From Nostoc sp. 106C (lineage in GTDB: Bacteria; Cyanobacteriota; Cyanobacteriia; Cyanobacteriales; Nostocaceae), in NCBI RefSeq assembly GCF_002154725.1, contig NZ_MTAW01000039.1, forward strand, positions 1 to 49,385: DNA of 49,385 bases, written 5' to 3'. The notes under the pieces were generated by a model. That model saw only the letters and a list, made by a program, of their open reading frames with translations, was not told the origin of the DNA and did not search any database. The position numbers and the translations under genes are program-made. Of this stretch, positions 7,461 through 14,162 are shown piece after piece; positions within the stretch are counted from its first letter, which is position 1; each line of letters opens with the position of its first letter.

Positions 7461-9209
7461 ATGCCAAGCACTTACAAAACTCCAGGGGTTTACATTGAGG
7501 AAATTTCCAAGTTTCCCCCTTCTGTAGCTCAAGTTGAAACTGCGATTCCTGCCTTTGTTGGCTATACCGAGAAAGCTGTAGTTAGAGGCATTGATTACCA
7601 TAAAGTCGCGGCAGATGCAAAAGCAGCAGCTGATGCAGCAGCAGATCCAGAAAAAGCAGCTGATGACACCAAAAAGGCAGCTGCTGATGCCAAAAAGGCA
7701 GATGATGACGCTCAAAAGGCAGCTGCTGACGCCAAAAAGGCAGCCGATGACGCACCAACAGATGCGGTAAAAGCCAAAACAGCAGATGATGCTGCCAAAG
7801 CAGCCAATGCCGCCAAAAAGGCAGCTGATGACGCTCAAAAGGCAGCCGATGCCGCCAAAAAGGCAGCCGATGACGCCAAAGCAGACCCAGACAAAGCAAA
7901 AGCAGTAGCTGCTGCTGCCAAAGCAGTAGCCGATGCCGCCAAAGTGCCTGTGCCTGTGAGGATTACATCACTACTGGAATATGAGCAATTTTTCGGGACT
8001 GCCGTACCTGAAACCAGCATTACCGTAAAAGTGACAGATACAGATGTCAATGCTGCTATTACTACACCTTCACCCCACATTCTGTACTATTCGCTGCAAG
8101 CCTACTTTGCTAATGGTGGTGGCCCTTGCTATATCGTATCCGTAGGTAAAGCTCCTAGCACAATTCAAAAAGCAGACTTGACAGCAGGTCTAGATGCGAT
8201 TGAAAAAGAAGATGAAGTAACACTAATTGTATTTCCAGAGAGTCTGAGTCTGGTAACAGGTGACTTGAGTCAGGCATCTGCTTATGCAGACTATGCAGCA
8301 GTTTATGATGCCGCATTGGCACAAGCTGCCAAACTCCAGGATCGTTTTGTGGTCATGGATACTCTTTTAGATCCCAGCAATGCATCCCTGACTGACGCAG
8401 CTAATGCCTTTAGGAGTCATGGCATTGGGATAAATAATCTGAAGTATGGTGCAGCTTATGGGCCTCGTTTAGAGACGATTTTCAACTATTTCTACGAGGA
8501 AACCGGAGTTAACGTCACGTTGCCGGATAATTCCACTGTTACACTAGATAAACTTAACCCTACGACTACACCCACCACTACCAACGGCCAATTTTATCCC
8601 CTAGTTAAAAGCGCCATCGATCGCCTACCAGTAGTACTACCAGCAGCACCGATTGTCGTAGGAGTTTATGCCGCAGTTGATAATAGCCGTGGGGTTTGGA
8701 AAGCCCCAGCCAATGTCAGTTTAAACTCAGTTATCCAACCTACTATCAAAATCAGCAACGCAGAGCAGGAAGACCTTAACGTCCACACTACAGGCAAATC
8801 AATCAACGCCATTCGCGCTTTTATTGGTAAAGGAACCTTGATTTGGGGTGCGCGTACCTTAGCAGGTAATGATAATGAGTGGCGTTATGTTCCAGTCCGT
8901 CGCTTTTTCAACATGGCAGAGGAATCGATCAAGAAAGCTACCGAGGCATTTGTTTTCGAGCCTAACGATGCCAACACTTGGGTGAAAGTGCGAGCCATGA
9001 TCGAAAACTTCCTGATTCTGCAATGGCGGGCTGGGGCATTAGCTGGAGCCAAGCCAGAACAAGCCTTCTATGTGAGAGTAGGGCTGAACGAAACCATGAC
9101 CGCCCTAGATATTCTTGAAGGTCGGATGATTATCGAGATTGGGATGGCGGTGGTGCGTCCAGCGGAATTTATCATCCTGAAGTTCTCGCACAAGATGCAG
9201 GAAAGTTAA
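7461..9209 (+). CDS. Contractile sheath protein (Afp2/3/4-like) with heptad-repeat insertion
   Basis: A 582-residue tail sheath protein. The N-terminus YKTPGVYIEEISKFPPSV and the following AIPAFVGYTEKA are diagnostic. The C-terminus has the conserved sheath signature (KGTLIWGARTLAG, VPVRRFFNMAEESIKKAT, VFEPNDANTW, ending FIILKFSHKMQES). It assembles around the inner tube and contracts to drive the tube. Residues about 49-161, between the N-terminal strand and PVRITSLLEYEQFFG, are an insertion of Ala/Lys/Asp heptads such as KKAADDA and QKAAADA. Other sheath proteins have only a short linker there. This is the only sheath gene in the window, whereas Afp has three. The start ATG has no clear Shine-Dalgarno; the YKTPGVYIEE spacing supports it. 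Confidence 0.93.
   Translation: MPSTYKTPGVYIEEISKFPPSVAQVETAIPAFVGYTEKAVVRGIDYHKVAADAKAAADAAADPEKAADDTKKAAADAKKADDDAQKAAADAKKAADDAPTDAVKAKTADDAAKAANAAKKAADDAQKAADAAKKAADDAKADPDKAKAVAAAAKAVADAAKVPVPVRITSLLEYEQFFGTAVPETSITVKVTDTDVNAAITTPSPHILYYSLQAYFANGGGPCYIVSVGKAPSTIQKADLTAGLDAIEKEDEVTLIVFPESLSLVTGDLSQASAYADYAAVYDAALAQAAKLQDRFVVMDTLLDPSNASLTDAANAFRSHGIGINNLKYGAAYGPRLETIFNYFYEETGVNVTLPDNSTVTLDKLNPTTTPTTTNGQFYPLVKSAIDRLPVVLPAAPIVVGVYAAVDNSRGVWKAPANVSLNSVIQPTIKISNAEQEDLNVHTTGKSINAIRAFIGKGTLIWGARTLAGNDNEWRYVPVRRFFNMAEESIKKATEAFVFEPNDANTWVKVRAMIENFLILQWRAGALAGAKPEQAFYVRVGLNETMTALDILEGRMIIEIGMAVVRPAEFIILKFSHKMQES
7605..7943 (+). repeat. 21-nt (7-aa) coding repeats in the sheath gene
   Basis: The DNA repeats gccaaaaaggcagc(t/c)gatgac-type units with a 21-base period. 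They encode tandem heptads (KKAAADA, KKADDDA, QKAAADA, KKAADDA, KKAADDA, QKAADAA) interrupted by PTDAVKA- and DPDKAKA-type variants. The composition is almost only Ala, Lys, Asp and Gln. Confidence 0.88.
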
Positions 9210-9271
9210 TTCGATTAATCGATCGCAAATTATTGAGTTCCTAAATTAACCCATCAACACATTAAGCATTT

Positions 9272-9703
9272 ATGGCTGATTATCCTTTACCAAAGTTTCA
9301 TTTCCAAGTAGAGTGGGGCGGCACTCGCCTAGGATTCACCGAAGTATCCGGACTAGATGTAGAAACCGACATGATCGAATACCGAGAAGGTAACATGCCG
9401 GAATATCACAAACTCAATATGCCCGGAATGCAGAAATTAAGCAAAATCACCATGAAACGGGGTACTGTCAAAGCCGACAACGATTTTTATAAGTGGTGGA
9501 ACACTGTAGCCTTAAACACCATTGAGCGTCGTGATTTGACCATCAGCTTACTCAATGAAAAACATGAACCTGTAGTGGTTTGGAAGATTAAACACGCCTG
9601 GCCGACCAAAGTACAATCCACTGATCTCAAAAGCGACGGTAACGACGTAGCGATCGAAAGTATTGAGATTGCCCATGAAGGACTAACTATTCAGAACGGG
9701 TAG
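9272..9703 (+). CDS. Inner tube protein (Afp1/Pvc1-like, gp19 family)
   Basis: A 143-residue T4 gp19-type tube protein. Diagnostic segments are FHFQVEWGGTRLGFTEVSGL at the N-terminus, DMIEYREGN, then KLSKITMKRGT and DFYKWWNTV in the middle, ending with ESIEIAHEGLTI. Hexameric rings of this protein build the rigid tube ejected on contraction. The gene follows the sheath gene by 62 bases. It is followed by a strong hairpin repeat, which could let sheath and tube be made in excess over downstream baseplate proteins. The family assignment is firm. Confidence 0.93.
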   Translation: MADYPLPKFHFQVEWGGTRLGFTEVSGLDVETDMIEYREGNMPEYHKLNMPGMQKLSKITMKRGTVKADNDFYKWWNTVALNTIERRDLTISLLNEKHEPVVVWKIKHAWPTKVQSTDLKSDGNDVAIESIEIAHEGLTIQNG

Positions 9704-9739
9704 GGTCTATTTCATTAATTCTGATGAGTTAAGGCGATC

Positions 9740-9771
9740 AGATCCCCGGCTTCTTGAAGAAGTCGGGGATC
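9740..9771. repeat. Perfect-type hairpin repeat after the tube gene
   Basis: Inverted repeat with arms agatccccg and cggggatct, extended inward by gcttctt / gaagaagt. This is a common Nostoc hairpin repeat. It lies 37 bases after the tube stop codon and lacks a T-run, so it is not a standard intrinsic terminator. It could stabilise the upstream mRNA end or attenuate read-through. Confidence 0.8.
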
Positions 9772-9794
9772 TCCGAACCGCATACTGCAAAGCA

Positions 9795-9872
9795 GAACCC
9801 GCAGGTAGGCGCGTTCGCGTTGGCGCAGCCTCTCGTAGAGAAGCGTCTCGAAGAGAAGGGCGCAAAGGAAGA
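9795..9872. repeat. Nostoc-type intergenic repeat with nested inverted arms
   Basis: The stretch containing ggcgcagcctctcgtagaga and agcgtctcgaagagaag resembles the widespread Nostoc gcgttggcgcagcctctc element. Its last part (gaagggcgcaaaggaagagg) also supplies purine-rich sequence just upstream of the start of the second tube gene, so the repeat may donate the ribosome-binding region. Confidence 0.6.
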
Positions 9873-9887
9873 GGAAAGAAGAAAAAT

Positions 9888-10379
9888 ATGGCATATAGTT
9901 ATCCCCCGGTCAGTTTCTTTTTTGATGTCAGCTTTCAAGGCGAGTTTCAGGGCGAGAGACTGGATAAAAACGTAGTGGAGACCCGCTTCCAGAGTGTTAC
10001 TGGTCTGAGTGTAGACATGGAGACCGAAACCCTGAAAGAAGGTGGTGAAAATCGCTTTGAGCATATCTTGCCAGTGCGTACCAAGTACGATCCACTAGTA
10101 CTAAAGCGAGGTCTAGTCAAAAACTCCAAGATGGTGCAATGGTGCATGGATGCCATTCTCAACTTTGACATCCAACCCATGAACCTATTAGTGAGTCTGC
10201 TGCATGTCAAGTCTACTGCGGCTAACCAGCCATCTCAAGATACCGCACCGCTTGTTACTTGGAAGGTGATTAATGCCTGGCCCAAGAAATGGTCAGTCTC
10301 GGAATTTGACGCTGAAAAGAACTCTATTGCGATCGAATCGTTGGAGTTGAATTACAGCTACTTCGAGATGCTTACGTAA
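9888..10379 (+). CDS. Second tube/tube-initiator protein (Afp5/Pvc5-like)
   Basis: A 163-residue relative of the tube protein. It has the same gp19 fold cues: SFFFDVSFQGEFQGE, FQSVTGLSVDMETETLKEGG, KYDPLVLKRGLVK and a C-terminal NSIAIESLELNYSYFEML. It also contains an insertion (SLLHVKSTAANQPSQDT) not present in the main tube protein. In Afp/PVC the equivalent paralogue forms the first tube ring joining the tube to the spike hub. A purine-rich stretch (aaaggaagaggaaagaag) precedes the ATG and serves as ribosome-binding region. Confidence 0.88.
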   Translation: MAYSYPPVSFFFDVSFQGEFQGERLDKNVVETRFQSVTGLSVDMETETLKEGGENRFEHILPVRTKYDPLVLKRGLVKNSKMVQWCMDAILNFDIQPMNLLVSLLHVKSTAANQPSQDTAPLVTWKVINAWPKKWSVSEFDAEKNSIAIESLELNYSYFEMLT

Positions 10380-10430
10380 CCCAACAAGAATATTAAGGTG
10401 GGAAATGCTCACCCTACAAACTACAAACTT

Positions 10431-10595
10431 ATGCCAATAGAGATTAGGGAACTGGTTATTAGAGCCTCTGTCAACGAAGGCCAGCAAGAGCAAAATCAAG
10501 GGGTAGGCAATTTCGATGCTGATGCGCAGGCTGCGATTATTGCTGCTTGTGTAGAGCAGGTTCTAGCCATCCTCAAGGAAAAGTCAGAGCGGTAA
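10431..10595 (+). CDS. DUF5908 small CIS protein (Afp6-position)
   Basis: A 54-residue protein starting at ATG 10431 with MPIEIRELVIRASVNE, the N-terminal signature of the DUF5908 family found in eCIS clusters. A longer frame from a GTG at 10398 exists, but its extra residues do not fit the family. The C-terminal half, from the FDADAQAAII stretch to QVLAILKEKSER, is a predicted helix that may mediate packing. The role is unknown; in Afp the small gene 6 product is at the baseplate/tube junction. It lies three bases before the LysM-containing gene, so translational coupling is likely. Confidence 0.85.
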   Translation: MPIEIRELVIRASVNEGQQEQNQGVGNFDADAQAAIIAACVEQVLAILKEKSER

Positions 10596-10598
10596 CCC

Positions 10599-11306
10599 AT
10601 GACAGGCGAACTCACCAAAGTTAAAATCCAGGCCTACAAGGATAAGCGATTTGAGAATAAGCATGGAGAATTTGATCTGCCGATCAATCCGGAGCAGTTT
10701 TCCCAAGCTTTTAAGGTGGAATACGACTCAGCACAAGACATAGGCTCCCAGGGCAACGATCCGCAGTATAAATTTACCAGACCCGAAGAACTCAAGCTCG
10801 ACTTTACCTTCGATGGTACTGGCGTAGTGCCAATCAAAGGTAAAGCTAACGCATTTCATAAAGACGTAGCTAAACAGGTACAGGATCTGCTCAATGTGGT
10901 TTACACCATGAAGAATGAGACTCACAGACCTAACTTTCTGCGTTTGTTGTGGGGAAGCTTTTCCTTTGGTGCTAAAAATAGCTTTGATTGTATCCTCAAA
11001 GATCTACAGATTAACTACACCCTGTTTGCCCCAGATGGTAAGCCCTTGAGGGCAAAGATTAACGCTACCTTTGTCAGCTATATTGAGCCGCAGCGTCGTG
11101 TCCGCGAAGAAGGGAAACAATCGCCCGATGTTACCCATGTACGCAAGGTGACAGCTGGTGATAACCTACCTCTGATGACTCATCGCATTTATGGTGACCC
11201 ATCTTATTATTTGCAGGTTGCTAAAGTGAACGGTTTGGTGAATTTTCGCCGTCTGCGTACTAACACGGATTTGAGATTTCCGCCGCTGGAGAAAACAGAA
11301 CTATGA
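10599..11306 (+). CDS. CIS tube/baseplate hub protein with LysM (Afp7-like)
   Basis: A 235-residue protein. The N-terminal ~170 residues match the CIS tube-protein N-terminal domain (KVKIQAYKD, then FDLPINPEQFSQAFKVEYD and TRPEELKLDFTFDGTG). Residues about 183-232 are a LysM module (VTAGDNLPLMTHRIYGDPSY, then LQVAKVNGLVNFR). In Afp/PVC this protein (7), a counterpart of T4 gp53/gp54-type adaptors, links the spike to the baseplate. The LysM is a structural remnant rather than a free cell-wall binder. The stop overlaps the next start (ATGA at 11303), so the two are translationally coupled. Confidence 0.88.
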   Translation: MTGELTKVKIQAYKDKRFENKHGEFDLPINPEQFSQAFKVEYDSAQDIGSQGNDPQYKFTRPEELKLDFTFDGTGVVPIKGKANAFHKDVAKQVQDLLNVVYTMKNETHRPNFLRLLWGSFSFGAKNSFDCILKDLQINYTLFAPDGKPLRAKINATFVSYIEPQRRVREEGKQSPDVTHVRKVTAGDNLPLMTHRIYGDPSYYLQVAKVNGLVNFRRLRTNTDLRFPPLEKTEL

Positions 11307-13075
11307 CTGACCTCATCGTTCCCCAAAATGCAATCTATGATCTTGCCACTTTCGAGTTGTTCTCCGATGGTAAGGAGATCACAAACATTTATACGGTGTT
11401 GTCCTTGACAGTCAACCGCATAGTCAACCGTGTGCCAACAGCGCGGATAGTGCTGCGTGATGGTGCTGCGGATGAAGAAACATTTGTCGCCAGCGAGGGG
11501 CCTGACCTAATTCCGGGTAAAGATGTGGAAATTGCTCTAGGCTACGATGGTCATAACAAAACTGTCTTCAAAGGGCTAATTGTCAAGCATTGCTTAAAGG
11601 TCGGTGCTAATGGCGACTCTATACTTGTGCTTGAGTGTAAAGATGCGGCGACTAAATTAACGATCGGTCGTCACAGCCGATACTTTAGTGAAGTTAAAGA
11701 CAGCGATGCGATCGCACAAATTATTAGCAGTTACGGCGGCATCAGTCAGGATATAGAAAGTACGAAAGCTACGCATCCAGAGATTGTTCAATATTACGCT
11801 ACCGATTGGGACTTTATTCTGTCACGGGCGGAAATCAATGGGCAAATTGTCCTCGCGGAAGACGGTAAGCTCAAAATTAAAGCCCCAAGCACCAGTGGTA
11901 GCTCCTTAATTACCCTTACCTATGGCGTTAACCTGCTGGAATTTGAAGCAGAAATGGACGCTCGCTCCCAGTACAAAGCCGTGAAGGCCAAGGCTTGGAG
12001 TTACACCGATCAGGCATTAGTCGAGATTGAGGGAACTGAGCCGACGGTGAATAAACAAGGTAACCTGTCAGGGCAGAATTTGGCTAATGCGATCGCTCTG
12101 AGTGCTTGGGAATTAAGTCATGGCGGTCGGATACAAGAACCAGAACTCCAAGCCTGGGCTGATGCTCAACTCCTAAAAAGTCGGTTAGCTAAGATACAGG
12201 GGCGAGTAAAAATCATAGGCTACCCTGATGCCAAACCTGATACCTTAATTAAATTGGAAGGTCTAGGACAACGCTTCAACGGATTAGCCTACGTCTCCGG
12301 TATTCGTCACGAGATGAATGGCGGTGCATGGTATACACATATACAACTTGGACTTGCACAACAGTGGTTTTACCAAGAAACAGATATCGTAGACAAACCA
12401 GCCTCAGGACTGCTTCCCGGTGTCAACGGCTTGCAAATCGGGGTGGTGGTGCAGTTGCAGGGCGACCCCAACGGCGAAGACCGGATTTTAGTCAAAGTCC
12501 CCACAATCCAGTTTCAGAGTCAGGGGATTTGGTCACGGATTGCCACCTTGGACGCTGGTAATAATCGCGGTTCTTTCTTTCGCCCGGAAATTGGCGACGA
12601 AGTGATCCTGGGCTTTCTCAACGACGACCCCCGCGACCCGATTGTGCTGGGAATGCTCAACAGCAGCGCTAAACCAGCGCCCCTAAAAGCAGCTGATGAA
12701 AACCATCACAAAGGCTTTTTTACCCGTTCCCAAATGAAGGTGAGCTTCGACGACGAGAAGAAAATCATCACCTTGGAAACCCCAGGGAGTAACAAAATTA
12801 TCATCTCCGATGAGGACAAAGGCATTGCCTTAAAAGACCAAAACGGCAATACCTTAATCATGAACGATAGCGGCATCACCATGAAAAGTCCCAAAGACAT
12901 CACCATAGAAGCCACTGGGAAGTTAACACTCAAAGCCACCCAAGATACCAGCATCGAAGGTTTAAACGTCAATGTCAAAGCCAACGCTCAATTCAAAGCC
13001 GAAGGTAGTGCAGGAGCCGAAGTTTCTACAAGTGCGATCGCCATTCTTAAAGGCTCATTGGTGCAAATAAATTGA
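11303..13075 (+). CDS. VgrG/gp27-gp5-like spike protein (Afp8/Pvc8-like)
   Basis: A 590-residue spike. Residues 1-370 are the gp27-like hub (phage late control D type; EIALGYDGHNKTVFKGLIV, then LECKDAATKL). Residues about 376-450 form the gp5-type OB fold (NGLQIGVVVQLQGDPNGEDR to PRDPIVLGMLNS). The tail from about 480 is the triple-stranded beta-helix needle with alternating short strands (ITLETPGSNKIIISDEDKG, then GITMKSPKDITIEATGKL). It trimerises to form the puncturing spike capped by the PAAR protein encoded next. No extra enzymatic domain follows the needle. The 4-bp overlap with the upstream gene shows coupling. Confidence 0.92.
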   Translation: MTDLIVPQNAIYDLATFELFSDGKEITNIYTVLSLTVNRIVNRVPTARIVLRDGAADEETFVASEGPDLIPGKDVEIALGYDGHNKTVFKGLIVKHCLKVGANGDSILVLECKDAATKLTIGRHSRYFSEVKDSDAIAQIISSYGGISQDIESTKATHPEIVQYYATDWDFILSRAEINGQIVLAEDGKLKIKAPSTSGSSLITLTYGVNLLEFEAEMDARSQYKAVKAKAWSYTDQALVEIEGTEPTVNKQGNLSGQNLANAIALSAWELSHGGRIQEPELQAWADAQLLKSRLAKIQGRVKIIGYPDAKPDTLIKLEGLGQRFNGLAYVSGIRHEMNGGAWYTHIQLGLAQQWFYQETDIVDKPASGLLPGVNGLQIGVVVQLQGDPNGEDRILVKVPTIQFQSQGIWSRIATLDAGNNRGSFFRPEIGDEVILGFLNDDPRDPIVLGMLNSSAKPAPLKAADENHHKGFFTRSQMKVSFDDEKKIITLETPGSNKIIISDEDKGIALKDQNGNTLIMNDSGITMKSPKDITIEATGKLTLKATQDTSIEGLNVNVKANAQFKAEGSAGAEVSTSAIAILKGSLVQIN

Positions 13076-13105
13076 GCAGGGGAATGAGGCAGGGAGCAGG
13101 GCGAG

Positions 13106-13147
13106 AAATGACAAATGACAAATGACCAATAACAAATGACAAATGAC
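13106..13147 (+). repeat. Heptameric short tandem repeat (aaatgac)n
   Basis: Six consecutive 7-bp units, five exact aaatgac plus one caataac. They match the heptanucleotide short tandemly repeated repetitive (STRR) type known from Anabaena/Nostoc. The run ends six bases before the PAAR start codon and replaces the usual Shine-Dalgarno region. Confidence 0.9.
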
Positions 13148-13152
13148 AAATT

Positions 13153-13449
13153 ATGGGAAAACCTGCTGCTCGTATTAATGATATGCACGTCTGCCCGATG
13201 CAGAATCCTGGCCCTGTGCCCCATGTTGGCGGCCCTGTGATTGGGCCAGGAGCGCCCCTGGTGCTGATTGGGGGTATGCCAGCAGCTGTATTGGGTGATA
13301 CCTGCATTTGCTCTGGTCCGCCAGATAGCATCGTCATGGGATCGGCAACTGTAATGATTGGGGGAAAACCTGCTGTCCGGCTGGGTGATAGCACGGCCCA
13401 CGGTGGCTCGATTGTGTTGGGAGATTTTACTGTTTTGATTGGAGGGTGA
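13153..13449 (+). CDS. PAAR-domain spike tip (Afp10/Pvc10-like)
   Basis: A 98-residue single-domain PAAR protein. It has the PAAR motif KPAARINDMHVCP, the second copy KPAVRLGDSTAHGG, and Gly-rich turns (PVIGPGAPLVLIGGMPAAV). Cys15, His24, the CICS segment and the His of STAHGG are candidate zinc ligands at the tip. The protein sharpens the VgrG trimer and can carry cargo, but no toxic extension is present. No Shine-Dalgarno is visible; the region just upstream is the aaatgac repeat. The next gene starts two bases after its stop. Confidence 0.9.
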   Translation: MGKPAARINDMHVCPMQNPGPVPHVGGPVIGPGAPLVLIGGMPAAVLGDTCICSGPPDSIVMGSATVMIGGKPAVRLGDSTAHGGSIVLGDFTVLIGG

Positions 13450-13450
13450 G

Positions 13451-13966
13451 ATGAGTGATGTCTATCAACAAGGCCCTGCACGGCTACGCAGCAAGGCATA
13501 CTTGGGTACTGGTTGGGGATTTCCACCGACCTTTGAGCGCGGTAGCAAAGGTATACGACTGGTCAGCGCTGAGGATGATATATGTGAGAGTTTGCAAATT
13601 CTGTTGTCTACTAGTTTGGGCGAACGGGTGATGCAGCCGACTTACGGCTGTAACCTTCAGGATTTGCTCTTTGAACCCTTTAGCCCCACAGTCGCTAGTA
13701 GTGTCAAAGAACTGATCCGCATTGCCATTCTGTATCACGAACCCCGTATCCTGCTTAACCAATTGGATTTCAACCTTGATGAACAGTTGCAAGGTGTCGT
13801 CAATATTACCGTAGACTACACCATCATCAGCACTAATTCTCGCTTCAATTTTGTTTATCCTTTCTACTTGCAAGAAGGTAGCGGCAACCTACTTTCGGTT
13901 GCACCGGGAACAGCAAAGTTTCCTATAAGGGAGGATTTGGAAGTTATTGCTGAGTCTAGTGTATGA
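13451..13966 (+). CDS. GPW/gp25 baseplate wedge protein (Afp9/Pvc9-like)
   Basis: A 171-residue gp25-like wedge protein starting at ATG 13451. GGAGGGTGAG lies immediately upstream as a strong ribosome-binding site and overlaps the end of the PAAR gene. A TTG at 13439 would lengthen it by four residues, but the ATG is clearly preferred. Family cues are EDDICESLQILLSTSLGERV, MQPTYGCNLQDLLFEPF and VKELIRIAILYHEPRI. gp25 proteins start sheath polymerisation on the baseplate. About 195 bases of repeat-containing spacer separate it from the baseplate J gene. Confidence 0.9.
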   Translation: MSDVYQQGPARLRSKAYLGTGWGFPPTFERGSKGIRLVSAEDDICESLQILLSTSLGERVMQPTYGCNLQDLLFEPFSPTVASSVKELIRIAILYHEPRILLNQLDFNLDEQLQGVVNITVDYTIISTNSRFNFVYPFYLQEGSGNLLSVAPGTAKFPIREDLEVIAESSV

Positions 13967-13978
13967 CTTATTTTTTTT

Positions 13979-14022
13979 AACGCAGAGGAGCGCAGAGGTT
14001 CACGCAGAGGGGCGCAGAGGTT
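13979..14022 (+). repeat. Tandem gcgcagagg-type repeats
   Basis: Three to four degenerate copies of a gcagaggngcgcagaggtt unit between the gp25 and baseplate J genes. The same motif appears inverted around 17947-17972 and, more weakly, near 27806-27830, each time in gaps of the CIS operon. It is a typical dispersed Nostoc-type intergenic repeat. Confidence 0.65.
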
Positions 14023-14162
14023 TTATTAAGGTTATTCGTGTTGTTAGTTTAAACAATTGGTATGTTCTTTCAAATCTGCGGCTGAGAATGTCTTTAATTT
14101 TGAACTTTGAATTTTGAATTGTTAACCTGATGTCCTGCTTTACGTTGGTAATCTAGAAATCC

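Noticed and set aside
7446-8080. Long minus-strand frames opposite the sheath heptads
   Set aside because: They encode Cys/Phe- or His/Leu-rich low-complexity text created by reading the Ala/Lys/Asp repeats backwards.
10398-10430. GTG-initiated extension of the DUF5908 gene
   Set aside because: Extra residues MGNAHPTNYKL do not match the family start; MPIEIREL from ATG 10431 does.
13106-13147. CRISPR array
   Set aside because: Seven-base tandem units without spacers; this is an STRR-type repeat, and no cas genes are present.
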